The notes beneath the pieces were generated by a model. It ran no database searches and was not told the origin of the DNA. It was given only the letters and a program-made list of their open reading frames with translations. A DNA stretch of 64,000 nt, from NCBI RefSeq assembly GCF_026659735.1, contig NZ_JANSKK010000007.1:124001-188000 (forward strand). The letters run 5' to 3'. The DNA is from Staphylococcus pettenkoferi. Its GTDB lineage: Bacteria > Bacillota > Bacilli > Staphylococcales > Staphylococcaceae. Shown here piece by piece: positions 29,574 to 39,525 of this stretch. The position numbers were made by a program, and so were the translations under genes. The stretch's first letter is position 1. Each line of letters begins with the position of its first letter.

Positions 29574-30335
29574 TTACTTTGAATCAGTTTCTAAACGACG
29601 AAGTTGATTAATTAATTTCTGACTTTTAAAAAACATACCTGCATATTCGCGATAAAGCATAATCACTAACTCGGACATCTCATCTACAATTGCTTGGTGA
29701 ATACTGAGTCCACTCATCTTATCGATAGGAAGTGATTGTAGCATATAAAGTAAATACAGTGTCTTGTTGGATAATCGTAGTGCGTGCGGATCTTCCGACA
29801 GTGCTTGTTGTGAAATAGCACCATCAAACTTGAAACTATATCCCACAAGATCAGCTTGAGTGGTTGAGCCAGTAACAGTGCAATGGTCAAATATTGCGTT
29901 GAAACCGAAACGTGGCATACATTTTAACAAGATGACAACGGACATCAATTGTGCAGATACACCTTCGCGCATCTTCTCTAAAGCGAAAGAGAGAAGTTTG
30001 TAACTATATTCAGACACTTCCTCGTCCTCTAACGAACGGTCAATCGTCTCTACACACAGTGAAGCATAGCTACTTTCATAAATATCGAGTCGGAGATTGT
30101 AGTTCTGCTCAATCACATCGACAGAATTTAAAGTTCCCATGCCTTTCCAACGAGAAAAGATAAAGAGACCATAAACGAAGCGTTGTGTATTCGCTTGTAA
30201 ACCACTCTTATTCTTTTTCGCACGTCTAGCCATTAAAGGAACTTTCGCACCATGTTCGTTAAGAATAGTGATAATCTTATCGGATTCCCCATAATCAATC
30301 GCTTTGATAATTATACCTTTTTGTTTGACTAACAT
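29574..30335 (-). CDS. recO: DNA repair protein RecO
   Basis: 253 residues from ATG 30335 ([29 protein letters not shown]). OB fold about 1-80, then a helical domain. The four-cysteine zinc site of many RecO proteins is not seen here, as in S. aureus RecO. Loads RecA with RecR in gap repair and single-strand annealing. An in-frame GTG 9 nt upstream is possible but has a worse SD spacing. Last gene of phoH-ybeY-dgkA-era-recO. Confidence 0.93.
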   Translation of the reverse strand: MLVKQKGIIIKAIDYGESDKIITILNEHGAKVPLMARRAKKNKSGLQANTQRFVYGLFIFSRWKGMGTLNSVDVIEQNYNLRLDIYESSYASLCVETIDRSLEDEEVSEYSYKLLSFALEKMREGVSAQLMSVVILLKCMPRFGFNAIFDHCTVTGSTTQADLVGYSFKFDGAISQQALSEDPHALRLSNKTLYLLYMLQSLPIDKMSGLSIHQAIVDEMSELVIMLYREYAGMFFKSQKLINQLRRLETDSK

Positions 30336-30359
30336 GACAAACACCGACTCTCATTCATA

Positions 30360-31259
30360 TTAATCTTGATCTTCAATGTAACCCATTTGACGAATGAAAT
30401 TCACTTTGTTTCTCCAATCTTTTTGAACTTTAACCCACAGTTCAAGATAGACTTTAGAGCCGAGCAAATGCTCGATATCGAGTCGCGCACGTTTCCCTAC
30501 TTCTTTTAATTTTTTACCGCCTTTACCGATAACGATACCTTTTTGTGAATTACGTTCGACGAAGATGGTTGCTTCAATACGTACGCGAGATTCACTTTCT
30601 TTAATCATGCGATCAACGTTGACCCCGATAGAGTGAGGGATTTCTTCACTCGTTAAATGCAAGATTTTTTCACGAATCAGTTCACTGACCACAAACTGTT
30701 CTGGATGGTCTGAAATTTGATCGTCTGGATAGTATTTCGGCCCTTCTGGTAAATAAGACTTCAATACTTCGATAAAGTGATCGACGTTGTGCCCTTCAAG
30801 TGCAGATATTGGCACAATTTCGGTAAAGTCCATGTAGGTTTGATATTGCTCAATCTTAGGCATCAAATCATCTGGGTGGACGAGATCAATCTTATTTAAG
30901 ACAAGAAAAACAGGTGTGTCGACATGTTTCAACATCTCCATAATATACTCGTCACCACGGCCAATTTCTTCATTAATGTTCACCATAAACATGATAGCGT
31001 CAATTTCAGCCAATGTATTTCGCGCGACACGCATCATGTAGTCGCCTAATTTATGTTTTGGTTTGTGAATTCCAGGTGTGTCTAAAAAGATGATTTGAGC
31101 ATCTTCTTGCGTCATCACACCTTGAATTTTATTGCGAGTTGTTTGTGGTTTGTCAGACATAATTGCAATTTTATGCCCAATTACACGGTTGACGAACGTA
31201 GATTTACCTACATTCGGTCTGCCGATGATAGATACGAATCCTGATTTGTGTTCTGACAT
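30360..31259 (-). CDS. era: GTPase Era
   Basis: 299 residues. G1 GRPNVGKS is at 13-20, the G2 region TTRNKIQG, G3 DTPGIHKP, G4 NKID and G5 SALEG follow, and the KH domain with [13 protein letters not shown] is near 240-252. Binds the 3' end of 16S rRNA and checks 30S maturation, together with YbeY encoded two genes upstream. Intact and of standard length. Only about 70 nt separate it from dgkA; the cdd gene that often sits here is missing. Confidence 0.96.
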   Translation of the reverse strand: MSEHKSGFVSIIGRPNVGKSTFVNRVIGHKIAIMSDKPQTTRNKIQGVMTQEDAQIIFLDTPGIHKPKHKLGDYMMRVARNTLAEIDAIMFMVNINEEIGRGDEYIMEMLKHVDTPVFLVLNKIDLVHPDDLMPKIEQYQTYMDFTEIVPISALEGHNVDHFIEVLKSYLPEGPKYYPDDQISDHPEQFVVSELIREKILHLTSEEIPHSIGVNVDRMIKESESRVRIEATIFVERNSQKGIVIGKGGKKLKEVGKRARLDIEHLLGSKVYLELWVKVQKDWRNKVNFIRQMGYIEDQD

Positions 31260-31330
31260 TCAGTTAACCTTCCTTTGTTAATTTATCTTTTACAAATAGC
31301 TCATGCTTCTGACTAAAGTTGTTGAATCAC

Positions 31331-31666
31331 TTATAAAATGTACGGAATGAAGATAATTAACCCAATAATGGCTGCAATAATACTAACAATAAGTACGCTC
31401 GTCGCAGCAATATCTTTCGCATGTTTAGCGAAGAGATGGTATTCATCGGTTGCCAAATCCACGACATACTCGACAGCAGTATTGATCGCTTCAAAAGCCA
31501 TGACTAACCCTATTGCTAAGATGAGAAATAGCCATTCGGTTTGTGTGATGTGAACAACGAACCCAAAGAATATAACGATGAGTCCAAAGATACAATGTAA
31601 TAGAAATTTGAAATCTTTCTTAATCAGGGCGATGAAACCTTGATAAGCATATTTAAAGCGCTGCAT
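31331..31666 (-). CDS. dgkA: Undecaprenol kinase / diacylglycerol kinase family
   Basis: 111 residues with three membrane helices and the DgkA signature EAINTAVEYVVDLATDEYHLFAKHAKDIAA (catalytic Glu and metal site). Gram-positive members phosphorylate undecaprenol and so feed the lipid carrier for wall and teichoic acid synthesis. It follows ybeY by 4 nt and precedes era. The function is from the family; the fold and active-site motif are clear. Confidence 0.9.
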   Translation of the reverse strand: MQRFKYAYQGFIALIKKDFKFLLHCIFGLIVIFFGFVVHITQTEWLFLILAIGLVMAFEAINTAVEYVVDLATDEYHLFAKHAKDIAATSVLIVSIIAAIIGLIIFIPYIL

Positions 31667-31670
31667 AGCC

Positions 31671-32132
31671 TCAGTCCCTTGTCAGACCATAGTCATCCAG
31701 TATGTCTTTCTGACGTCCGAACATCACTTTCTCTTCGTCTTCAGTCATGTGGTCATAACCTAACAGATGGAGGAAACCATGCAACGCGAGAAAGCCTAAT
31801 TCACGTTCAAATGAATGACCGTATGCTTCGGCTTGTTCCTCTGCGACGTCAGTACAAATGATGATGTCTCCTAGCACACGTGGTAAATCTGCTCCCATGA
31901 TGTGAGGATCCTCTTCTTCAAACGCGAAAGAAATCACGTCTGTCGGTTTATCTTTATCTCTATAGGTTTGATTAATCTCATGAATTTCTGCTTTATCTGC
32001 AAAGGTTACAGAGAGTTCAGCATCTTCGTTAATCTCTTCTTTATCTTTAGCGAATTGGAGTAAGTCGTCAATCTGTTGAATCCATTCAGATTTCACACTA
32101 TTCGTATGATCGCTATAATCTATAGTAAACAT
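31671..32132 (-). CDS. ybeY: Endoribonuclease YbeY
   Basis: 153 residues with the zinc motif H118-x3-H122-x5-H128 ([11 protein letters not shown]). Takes part in 16S rRNA 3'-end processing and ribosome quality control, which fits the neighbouring era and phoH. The stop of phoH and the ATG of ybeY abut (32133/32132), a sign of coupling. Confidence 0.94.
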   Translation of the reverse strand: MFTIDYSDHTNSVKSEWIQQIDDLLQFAKDKEEINEDAELSVTFADKAEIHEINQTYRDKDKPTDVISFAFEEEDPHIMGADLPRVLGDIIICTDVAEEQAEAYGHSFERELGFLALHGFLHLLGYDHMTEDEEKVMFGRQKDILDDYGLTRD

Positions 32133-33080
32133 TTACTCATTCCCTTCGTATCGATCGATGATGCGGCTGACTAGTGGATGACGTACTACATCAGTTTGGT
32201 CGAGTTCCATAATACTGATGCCTTTAACATTTCGTAATTTCTTCGTCGCTTCTTTTAAGCCACTTTTAATCCCTTTAGGTAAATCGACTTGTGATTGGTC
32301 GCCTGTGACTACCATTTTAGAACCAAAGCCAAGACGTGTAAGGAACATCTTCATCTGCGCATGCGTAGTGTTCTGCGCTTCGTCGAGAATAACGAAAGCA
32401 TCATCCAATGTACGTCCACGCATATAGGCTAATGGTGCGATTTCTATAATCCCTCTTTCAATAAAACGCGCTGTTTGTTCGCGACCGAGTACAGTGTTTA
32501 AGCCGTCATATAATGGTCTTAAATAAGGATCAACTTTTTCCTTTAAATCACCAGGTAAGAACCCTAAAGATTCGCCTGCTTCCACAGCAGGACGCGTTAA
32601 GACGATTCGTTTTACATTACCTTTGCGCAATTGTTTAGCTGCAAATACGACAGCTAAGAATGTCTTACCTGTACCTGCAGGCCCTAGACCAAAGACGAGA
32701 TCATCTCGTTGCATCGCATTAATATACATACGCTGACCCATCGTCTTGGCACGAATCGTTTTACCGAAAGCGTCTTTTGTAATCTCTTCTTCATAGAGAT
32801 CTAATAGATATTGTATTGTATGGTTCTGAGCCATTTTAATAGCAGCTTCTACATCTTTAATCGTGATAGTAATGCCTTGTTCAATCACCTTTCTAAGATT
32901 GAGTAGTACTGCTTCGGCTTGTTCAACATGCTCTACTTTCTCACCTTTCACTGCAATTTCTTGCCCACGAGCATGTATGATAACATCAAATCCCTCTTCA
33001 ATCGCTTCTAAATGTTCGTCGTTATTACCGACGAGAGCTTGAGTCACATTGATGTCATCAATTTGTATAATTCCAGGCAT
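32133..33080 (-). CDS. phoH: PhoH-like ATPase
   Basis: 315 residues: an N-terminal KH-like region (about 1-100), then a P-loop ATPase domain with Walker A GPAGTGKT at 133-140, FVILDEAQN as Walker B and MVVTGDQSQVDLP as the sensor motif. Related to helicase superfamily 1 cores. Thought to act in RNA metabolism with YbeY. First gene of the phoH-ybeY-dgkA-era-recO operon. The precise substrate is not known. Confidence 0.92.
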   Translation of the reverse strand: MPGIIQIDDINVTQALVGNNDEHLEAIEEGFDVIIHARGQEIAVKGEKVEHVEQAEAVLLNLRKVIEQGITITIKDVEAAIKMAQNHTIQYLLDLYEEEITKDAFGKTIRAKTMGQRMYINAMQRDDLVFGLGPAGTGKTFLAVVFAAKQLRKGNVKRIVLTRPAVEAGESLGFLPGDLKEKVDPYLRPLYDGLNTVLGREQTARFIERGIIEIAPLAYMRGRTLDDAFVILDEAQNTTHAQMKMFLTRLGFGSKMVVTGDQSQVDLPKGIKSGLKEATKKLRNVKGISIMELDQTDVVRHPLVSRIIDRYEGNE

Positions 33081-33313
33081 ATAGGCGCTCCTTTACTACT
33101 TAATATTTCCATCATTATTCTAGCCTAATTGGCTTGTTGAAACAAAGTAAGAGTCACTTTGAAATGGATAGTTGAAAGTTTCGAGTATCAACATCATTAT
33201 AACATTGATTGAGGGTGACTTTGGAAGATTTAACATTTAAAAGTTTATGGAGAGTCAAAGAAATTGATCACAGACATTGTTGGTCAAATGAATGGTGACA
33301 TTTGAGATATTAA

Positions 33314-33353
33314 AAGAGTGGGACTCTATCTTTGATGAGATAGTCCCACTCTT
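33314..33353 (-). terminator. Intrinsic terminator of the nfeD-floA operon
   Basis: A 16-bp stem with a 2-nt bulge (AAGAGTGGGACT... with ...AGTCCCACTCTT) is followed on the minus strand by TTTTAAT, 15 nt after the last stop. The GTGGGAC/GTCCCAC core is also the core of common staphylococcal intergenic palindromes. Confidence 0.85.
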
Positions 33354-33367
33354 ACAAATAGGAATTA

Positions 33368-34030
33368 TTAAAGTTGTTTCGGTTTATTGAGTATTTCTGA
33401 CCAAATGATGCCATTGACGACATCGTCTTTATGGAAAGCAAGTGACGATTGAGTCGACTGAGATTGACGTGAAGTTCGATTGAACAATTGATTGAGCCTC
33501 ACGCGTTTCGCACGTGTAGATAATGTTGAATCTGAAATGATAGCTTGTGCTTTTCTTTCAAGCCGCTCTAACCGTTGATCGCTTTCTCGATTAATTTGGT
33601 CTCTAATATCATCGATACGTGTAAACATATCACGTTGAAGTTCTGCACGCTTTTCCTCATCTCTATCAAGTTGACGTCGTTTCGTTTGTTCTGCTTGGCT
33701 TGGTTGTTCTTCTACGTGCGACGTTGTTTGCGTAACGGGCTGAGGTTGTTCATTATCCATTTTTTCAGGACGTGTTTGATTTTTATAACGTCTGCCGTTC
33801 GGTTGATAATCGGGTCTGGGTACTTTATTTGTACGTCTAGAGGAACCGTCATCTGAGAACTCTCTCTCTATCTCCCGCATACTTTTCTTGATTTCGCCGA
33901 AGAAGCCATCATCATCTTGTGGTTTCTTCTGTGGTTTAGAGGGGTCGCGCTCTTTATCACTGTTATCAATAACAGCTTTAATAATCGAAATTACTACAGA
34001 TATTACAAAGATAATAATACCTATACTCAT
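33368..34030 (-). CDS. Membrane-anchored coiled-coil protein of the flotillin operon (hypothetical)
   Basis: 220 residues. One N-terminal membrane helix (about 3-22, IGIIIFVISVVISIIKAVI), then a long, highly charged region rich in Asp/Glu/Arg/Gln that looks disordered (about 25-125). A predicted coiled coil follows (about 125-185, MFTRIDDIRDQINRESDQRLERLERKAQ). No catalytic motif. It follows floA by 14 nt, so it likely works with the flotillin scaffold. I do not recognise a characterised family; staphylococci have a conserved hypothetical here. Confidence 0.8.
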   Translation of the reverse strand: MSIGIIIFVISVVISIIKAVIDNSDKERDPSKPQKKPQDDDGFFGEIKKSMREIEREFSDDGSSRRTNKVPRPDYQPNGRRYKNQTRPEKMDNEQPQPVTQTTSHVEEQPSQAEQTKRRQLDRDEEKRAELQRDMFTRIDDIRDQINRESDQRLERLERKAQAIISDSTLSTRAKRVRLNQLFNRTSRQSQSTQSSLAFHKDDVVNGIIWSEILNKPKQL

Positions 34031-34044
34031 TTAATCACCCCTAG

Positions 34045-35037
34045 TTATTCTTCTGGTGATTCGTCATCTTCTTGATGTGTGCGTTCGTTAATTGCATTTC
34101 TCATGCCTGTATCTGCTTCGATATTCTTCAGATTATAATAATCTTTCACACCGATATTTCCTGAACGTAAAGCTTCTGCCATTGCAAGTGGTACTTCAGC
34201 TTCGGCTTCAACAACTTTAGATCTCATTTCTTGAACTTTCGCTTTCATTTCTTGTTCTTGAGCAACAGCCATAGCACGTCTTTCTTCCGCTTTCGCTTGA
34301 GCGATGTTCTTATCTGCGATGGCTTGTTCAGTTTGAAGGTCGGCACCGATGTTCTTGCTGATATCTACGTCTGCGATATCGATTGAAAGAATTTCGAATG
34401 CTGTACCTGAATCGAGACCTTTACTTAAGACAGTCTTAGAAATATTGTCTGGATTCTCTAACACTTGTGTATGAGAATCACTTGAACCTAGAGTAGAAAC
34501 GATACCTTCACCAACACGAGCGATGATTGTTTCTTCTCCAGCACCACCGACTAGGCGAGAGATGTTAGCTCGAACAGTAATACGTGCTTTCGCTTTAACT
34601 TCGATACCGTTCATAGCTACACCAGCGATAAATGGTGTTTCAATGACTTTAGGGTTAACAGACATTTTAACTGCATCTAACACGTCACGTCCTGCAAGGT
34701 CAATTGCAGCCGCACGCTCAAATGGCAAGTTGATTTCTGCACGTTCTGCAGCGATGTTTGCATCTACAACGCGATCAACGTTACCACCTGCTAAATAGTG
34801 AGATTCGAGCTGTTCAATCTTCAAGTGTAAACCGGCTTTGTGCGCTTTAATCAACGGTTCGATGACTTTACGTGGTGAAACACGTCTGAAGCGCATACCG
34901 ATAAGTGTACCGATACTTACTTTAACTCCAGCAGCTATAGCTGAAATCCATAGACCTACTGGTACGAATGAGAAGAAGATAAGTAATACGACAATAATAA
35001 CTATTGCTATAATGATAAGACCAAATAGTCCTGGCAT
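34045..35037 (-). CDS. floA: Flotillin-like protein FloA
   Basis: 330 residues. An N-terminal hydrophobic segment at 4-38 anchors it to the membrane, followed by the SPFH/PHB domain ([29 protein letters not shown]). A coiled-coil with repeated EA/KA heptads (about 225-290, [20 protein letters not shown]) oligomerises it. Organises functional membrane microdomains with polyisoprenoid lipids in B. subtilis and S. aureus. Its nfeD partner lies 19 nt upstream, the standard pairing. Confidence 0.94.
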   Translation of the reverse strand: MPGLFGLIIIAIVIIVVLLIFFSFVPVGLWISAIAAGVKVSIGTLIGMRFRRVSPRKVIEPLIKAHKAGLHLKIEQLESHYLAGGNVDRVVDANIAAERAEINLPFERAAAIDLAGRDVLDAVKMSVNPKVIETPFIAGVAMNGIEVKAKARITVRANISRLVGGAGEETIIARVGEGIVSTLGSSDSHTQVLENPDNISKTVLSKGLDSGTAFEILSIDIADVDISKNIGADLQTEQAIADKNIAQAKAEERRAMAVAQEQEMKAKVQEMRSKVVEAEAEVPLAMAEALRSGNIGVKDYYNLKNIEADTGMRNAINERTHQEDDESPEE

Positions 35038-35056
35038 AGTTGAAATTCCACTCCTT

Positions 35057-35767
35057 TTAAGATTCTAATTCACGAACAACGACGCGCGTGCCTTCAACTT
35101 CAAGTACACGGACTTGTTTGTTGCGTAGTATAAAAGCCCCGTCTGACACTGCATCAATGCGTTCATTATCAATTGAGATCATACCTGCCGGACGTAAATC
35201 CGTTAACGTCAGAGCAGTTTGACCTACTAAATGAGAACGGTCATCGTGGGATGTAAAGCCAGCTTCGGCACTGGTTGAGTCATTGAGTACTACATTCTGC
35301 AATAAAGGTATCGTGCGATGACACACCTTAACAAGAATGACCCATTCGATAATTGCGAGTATAAGTGCAACGACGACATTGCCTACCATATAAACTAAAC
35401 TATTACCGAGAGTCACAATACTGAAAATAATCAACCCTATACCAATGATGCCGATCACAGCACCCACGACAAACAATTCAATTACGACAAGAATGACACC
35501 TAAGATAAATAAGATAATCGAAAGTAAGTTCACTTCGCCTTTCAGTAGGAACCCTAAGAAAAAGATTAATAAGACAATTGTGGATAATACCCCAATCACG
35601 TTGATACGTTTAGAATAGAGTTGGAATAAGAAACCACAGAAAATCAGACACGTAAGTATTAGGGTAATAATTGGATGAACGATGAAATTAGCAAGTTGAC
35701 TTACCCAGCTGCCATCTCCCGTCATATCTGTCGCAAATAAACTATGTATATCTGAGACGGTATTCAT
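35057..35767 (-). CDS. NfeD family membrane protein
   Basis: 236 residues. Four to five membrane helices (about 25-155, such as [32 protein letters not shown]), then a C-terminal OB-fold domain (about 180-236) with [31 protein letters not shown], the NfeD signature. It is the short form without the ClpP-like protease domain. NfeD proteins pair with flotillins/stomatins, here floA. First gene of the three-gene membrane cluster, with SD GAGGTGA. Confidence 0.9.
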   Translation of the reverse strand: MNTVSDIHSLFATDMTGDGSWVSQLANFIVHPIITLILTCLIFCGFLFQLYSKRINVIGVLSTIVLLIFFLGFLLKGEVNLLSIILFILGVILVVIELFVVGAVIGIIGIGLIIFSIVTLGNSLVYMVGNVVVALILAIIEWVILVKVCHRTIPLLQNVVLNDSTSAEAGFTSHDDRSHLVGQTALTLTDLRPAGMISIDNERIDAVSDGAFILRNKQVRVLEVEGTRVVVRELES

Positions 35768-35982
35768 GTTCTCACCTCGCTCTCAATTAGATTATACATG
35801 AAACGGAAGTCTGTTTATAGCGTTTTTGAGCGAAAGTTTAAAAAAGTCAATTTATAAAATATATGTATTAGAATTTATGATTTATTAACAACTTTACACT
35901 GAAATGTAAGGGATCGTGAGGGTGGTTTGAGAGGCAGTAAGAGTTTGGTTGGATTCGCCCTTTCAGTGAGAAATAACGCAAC

Positions 35983-36008
35983 AAAAAACCCCAGCACAAA
36001 GGCTGAGG
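35983..36008 (-). terminator. Intrinsic terminator of rpsU
   Basis: Minus strand: CCTCAGC-CTTTGT-GCTGGGG followed by TTTTTTGT, about 50 nt after the rpsU stop. The 289 bases between nfeD and rpsU hold nothing else that I can see. Confidence 0.8.
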
Positions 36009-36056
36009 CAAGATTTATAATTAATGTTAATGTTGAGGGAGTCAACGAACAATTAA

Positions 36057-36233
36057 TTATCTGAATTTGCGTTTACGTGCAGCTTCAGATTTCTTTTTAC
36101 GTTTAACGCTTGGTTTTTCGTAAAATTCGCGTTTACGCACTTCTTGGATTGTACCGCTCTTAGAAACTGAACGTTTGAAACGACGTAACGCATCTTCAAG
36201 TGATTCGTTTTTACGGACTACTGTTTTAGACAT
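36057..36233 (-). CDS. rpsU: Small ribosomal subunit protein bS21
   Basis: 58 residues from ATG 36233 (SD GGAGGGAGGG). [28 protein letters not shown] is the bS21 signature and the tail is very basic. The frame is open upstream, but the 18 extra residues do not match the family. Sits near the anti-SD end of 16S rRNA and affects initiation. Has its own strong promoter and a long leader of roughly 170 nt. Confidence 0.96.
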
Positions 36234-36411
36234 CTGTATTTCCCTCCCTCCAAATATCAACGAAACTTTAAATTCATCAATAGTCATTCACATATATTAA
36301 CTCGCTATAGAGTAAACAAACCTTATATTCAAGAAATAACATTGGGTCGGTTTATTTATTCTAAGAAGTCACTATAAGGTGGTAAGACGCACCACTGACT
36401 ATTTATTACAC

Positions 36412-36440
36412 AGTATAATATATCTTATTAACGTGGTCAA
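36412..36440 (-). promoter_or_regulatory. Strong sigma-A promoter of rpsU
   Basis: Minus strand TTGACC (36435-36440), 17-bp spacer, TATACT (36412-36417). The start of transcription near 36405 gives a 5' leader of about 170 nt. It includes a GGTG...CACC hairpin around 36378-36395. Confidence 0.75.
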
Positions 36441-36476
36441 TTAGTAAAATTTACATTTTTTACAATCTATTGTTCA

Positions 36477-37823
36477 TTAGACTGTCATCACATGTTCAGT
36501 TTGGTTTGAAGCATGTTGTACAACGCGAAGTACTTCCCCTTGGTTCATTGGATAGTCAGCTCGAGTAATCTTAACTTTCACGAGCTCTCCGATGAGTGAA
36601 GGATCAGCTTCAAATTGTACTTTCATGTAGTTATCTGCATAACCAATGAGTGTACCTGGCTGAGCGCCTTCTTCTTCAGGAATCACTTCTAATACTTCTT
36701 GATCGAAATTAGAAGCGTAAGATTTGGCTAACTGGTCACTTAAGTTAATTAAGCGATGTACGCGTTCGTTTTTCACATTTTCGTCTACTTGATCATCCAT
36801 ACGTGCTGCTGGTGTACCAATTCTTGGTGAGTATGGGAAGACATGTAGTTCTGAAAAATGGTGATCAACGATAAAATCGTAAGTTTGTTGGAATTCTTCT
36901 TCTGTTTCACCTGGGAAACCTACGATAACATCACTTGTCACAGCTAAACCTGGTAATACTTCATGCAACTTAGTTAAACGCTCAGAAAAATGTGCCATTG
37001 AGTATTTACGACGCATACGTTTAAGCACGCTGTCTGAGCCTGATTGTAACGGAATGTGTAAATGACGTACGACTTTATTTGAATGTGCAATTACATCAAT
37101 CACTTCATCCGTAAGTTGGCTTGCTTCAATAGATGAAATACGGATACGTTCTAAACCATCTACTGTTTCTAAATCACGTAATAATTGTGCTAAGTTATAA
37201 TTTTTTAAGTCTTGACCATAACCGCCTGTATGAATTCCAGTTAAGACAATTTCTTTATAACCAGAATCTACAAGTTGACTCGCTTGCTCTACTACTTTTT
37301 CAGGGTCTCTAGAACGCATTAAACCGCGTGCCCAAGGAATGATACAGAAGGTACAGAAGTTATTACACCCTTCTTGAATCTTAAGCGAAGCACGCGTACG
37401 GTCAGTAAAGTAAGGCACTTCAAGTTCTTCGTAAGTACGGTTCTTCATGATGTTACCTACTCCGTTAATCGGTTCGCGTTCTTTCTTATACTGCTCTATG
37501 TAGTCTAATAACTTCGTGCGATCTTGCGTACCAACGACGACGTCAACCCCTGGGATATCCATAATTTCTGCCGGAGAAGTTTGTGCATAACAACCTGTGA
37601 CACAAACGACGGCTTCTGGGTTTTGTCTAATCGCTCTGCGAATAATTTGTCTACTTTTCTTATCTCCTGTATTTGTCACTGTACATGTGTTAATCACGAA
37701 CACATCTGCGTTAGTGTTAAAATCAACTCTATCGTAATCTGCTTCTTTGAATAATTGCCATATCGCTTCTGTTTCATAATGATTCACTTTACAGCCTAAA
37801 GTGTGGAAAGCAACTGTGGACAT
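36477..37823 (-). CDS. mtaB: tRNA t6A37 methylthiotransferase MtaB
   Basis: 448 residues from ATG 37823; a GTG 9 nt earlier lies in the SD GGGGTGAT. MTTase N-terminal domain with C11 (TLGCKVN), NTCTVT and GCYAQ cysteines binds the auxiliary 4Fe-4S cluster. The radical-SAM motif CNNFCTFCIIPWARG and the C-terminal TRAM domain (about 375-440) complete it. Converts t6A to ms2t6A at position 37 of tRNA-Lys. Last gene of the heat-shock operon in staphylococci. Confidence 0.95.
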   Translation of the reverse strand: MSTVAFHTLGCKVNHYETEAIWQLFKEADYDRVDFNTNADVFVINTCTVTNTGDKKSRQIIRRAIRQNPEAVVCVTGCYAQTSPAEIMDIPGVDVVVGTQDRTKLLDYIEQYKKEREPINGVGNIMKNRTYEELEVPYFTDRTRASLKIQEGCNNFCTFCIIPWARGLMRSRDPEKVVEQASQLVDSGYKEIVLTGIHTGGYGQDLKNYNLAQLLRDLETVDGLERIRISSIEASQLTDEVIDVIAHSNKVVRHLHIPLQSGSDSVLKRMRRKYSMAHFSERLTKLHEVLPGLAVTSDVIVGFPGETEEEFQQTYDFIVDHHFSELHVFPYSPRIGTPAARMDDQVDENVKNERVHRLINLSDQLAKSYASNFDQEVLEVIPEEEGAQPGTLIGYADNYMKVQFEADPSLIGELVKVKITRADYPMNQGEVLRVVQHASNQTEHVMTV

Positions 37824-37828
37824 TAATA

Positions 37829-38581
37829 TCACCCCATTAATTCTTTTTGATAACTCACTGCACTAAGTACATAAAGTGGTGCAGTTTCTGCCCGTAATAT
37901 GCGAGGTCCTAATCCGACCTGATATGCCACATGACTAAATAATTGAATTTCTGCCTCAGACAAGCCACCTTCTGGTCCGAAGATGACTAACACTCGATCT
38001 TGGTTGTCCATCTGACTGATTACTCGCTTAAGCATGCTTGTTTCCCCACTTTTGGCAGCATCTTCATAAGCGATAAGTACATAGTCATATTGTTCTATAG
38101 TATCATATAATGCCTTTAAATTCGATACATAATCTATCGTTGGTATATTCAAGCGGTAACTCTGTTCCGCGGCTTCTTTAATAATTTTTTCCCAACGTTG
38201 AAGTTTTTTCTGCACTTTGCTCTCGGTTAATTTGACTACAGAACGATCCATACGTGTAGCGATAAAGTGACTTGCCCCAAGTTCCGTCGCCTTTTGTAAA
38301 AGCCATTCATATTTATCAGCTTTAATTAAACCACTACATATCGTAATCTCTTGAGGTAATTCAGTTTGAACTTCAAGCTTTTGAGCTAAGCTCAATTCTA
38401 TAACATCCTCAGCTATCTTAATAATCTCACATTGATAAACGTTCTGATCATTGAAATTAACGATAATATGCTGACCTTCTTGATGGCGCATGACCGTCAC
38501 GATATGGTGAATATCATTTGAATCTGTAATAAAAAAACGCTGATTTTCATCAGCGTTTTGGTCAATAAAGTATCTTTGCAT
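37829..38581 (-). CDS. rsmE: 16S rRNA (uracil(1498)-N3)-methyltransferase
   Basis: 250 residues from ATG 38581 (MQRYFIDQNADENQRFF). An N-terminal PUA-like domain and a SPOUT trefoil-knot domain with VLVIFGPEGGLSEAEI and LGPRILRAETAPLYVLSA, where SAM binds. Methylates U1498 in the decoding region of 16S rRNA. Its ATG follows the prmA stop at 2 nt. The mtaB start overlaps its stop region. Confidence 0.93.
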   Translation of the reverse strand: MQRYFIDQNADENQRFFITDSNDIHHIVTVMRHQEGQHIIVNFNDQNVYQCEIIKIAEDVIELSLAQKLEVQTELPQEITICSGLIKADKYEWLLQKATELGASHFIATRMDRSVVKLTESKVQKKLQRWEKIIKEAAEQSYRLNIPTIDYVSNLKALYDTIEQYDYVLIAYEDAAKSGETSMLKRVISQMDNQDRVLVIFGPEGGLSEAEIQLFSHVAYQVGLGPRILRAETAPLYVLSAVSYQKELMG

Positions 38582-38583
38582 GA

Positions 38584-39522
38584 CTATTCGCTCACTTTCT
38601 GTCCTACGATACATACCCAGCCATTGTCATGGGTAGTTGAAATGATTGAAAATCCAACACGCTTCATATGATTTACAATATCTTCTTCTTTTTCAGTTAT
38701 AATACCTGAAGTAATAAAATATCCTTCTTCATTTAAAGTATTATAAGCATCTTCAATCATTTCATCAATAATGTGAGCTAAAATATTAGCAATAACGATG
38801 TCATAATGTTCATCTTCATTTGTTAATAAATTACTCGCTTCAGTTTCAATCGCTTGTAAGCAGTGGTTCTTCTTAAAGTTCTCTTCTGCTACTTGAACCG
38901 CCATATCATCCACGTCTATAGCTTTAATCTTTTTAACGCCAAGCAAGTAACTTGCAATGCTTAAGATACCTGAACCAGTACCGACATCAATTACAGAGTG
39001 ATGAGGAGATACATAGCGCTCAATCGCTTTTAAACACATACTCGTCGTTGGATGATCTCCTGTACCGAATGCCATACCTGGATCAAGTTCGATACATAAT
39101 TCTTGATCGTCTTTACGGTCATAATCTTCCCAACTTGGAACGATAGTAAAACGTTCTGACGCTTTGAAAGGATGAAAATAATTCTTCCATTCATTTGCCC
39201 AGTCTACTTCTTGTATCGTTGTAGTTTCATACTGATACAAGGCGTCGTCTAAGGATTGAAGTTGGGAGATTTCATATTTTAGCGTCTCTTCAAGCTGTTG
39301 ACTATATTCGAGTTCATTGAAATAAGCCTTAACCCTAACACCTTGATCTGGATAGTCATTAGGGTCAAGTTCATAAATTTCACCAAAACGATCCCCGAAT
39401 TCACCATTTAAATCACTTGAATCTTCTATAACTACGCCATTAGAACCGTGTCGCTCTAGTATTTGTGTGACACTATCCATAACCTCGTGATTCACTGTAA
39501 TTGATATCTCGGTCCAGTCCAT
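38584..39522 (-). CDS. prmA: Ribosomal protein L11 methyltransferase
   Basis: 312 residues. N-terminal substrate-recognition domain (about 1-60, [19 protein letters not shown]) and a class I SAM domain with [12 protein letters not shown] and the NIL motif [12 protein letters not shown]. Trimethylates Lys and the N-terminus of uL11. Placed after dnaJ by 3 nt, as is usual in Firmicutes heat-shock operons. Confidence 0.95.
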   Translation of the reverse strand: MDWTEISITVNHEVMDSVTQILERHGSNGVVIEDSSDLNGEFGDRFGEIYELDPNDYPDQGVRVKAYFNELEYSQQLEETLKYEISQLQSLDDALYQYETTTIQEVDWANEWKNYFHPFKASERFTIVPSWEDYDRKDDQELCIELDPGMAFGTGDHPTTSMCLKAIERYVSPHHSVIDVGTGSGILSIASYLLGVKKIKAIDVDDMAVQVAEENFKKNHCLQAIETEASNLLTNEDEHYDIVIANILAHIIDEMIEDAYNTLNEEGYFITSGIITEKEEDIVNHMKRVGFSIISTTHDNGWVCIVGQKVSE

Positions 39523-39525
39523 GAT

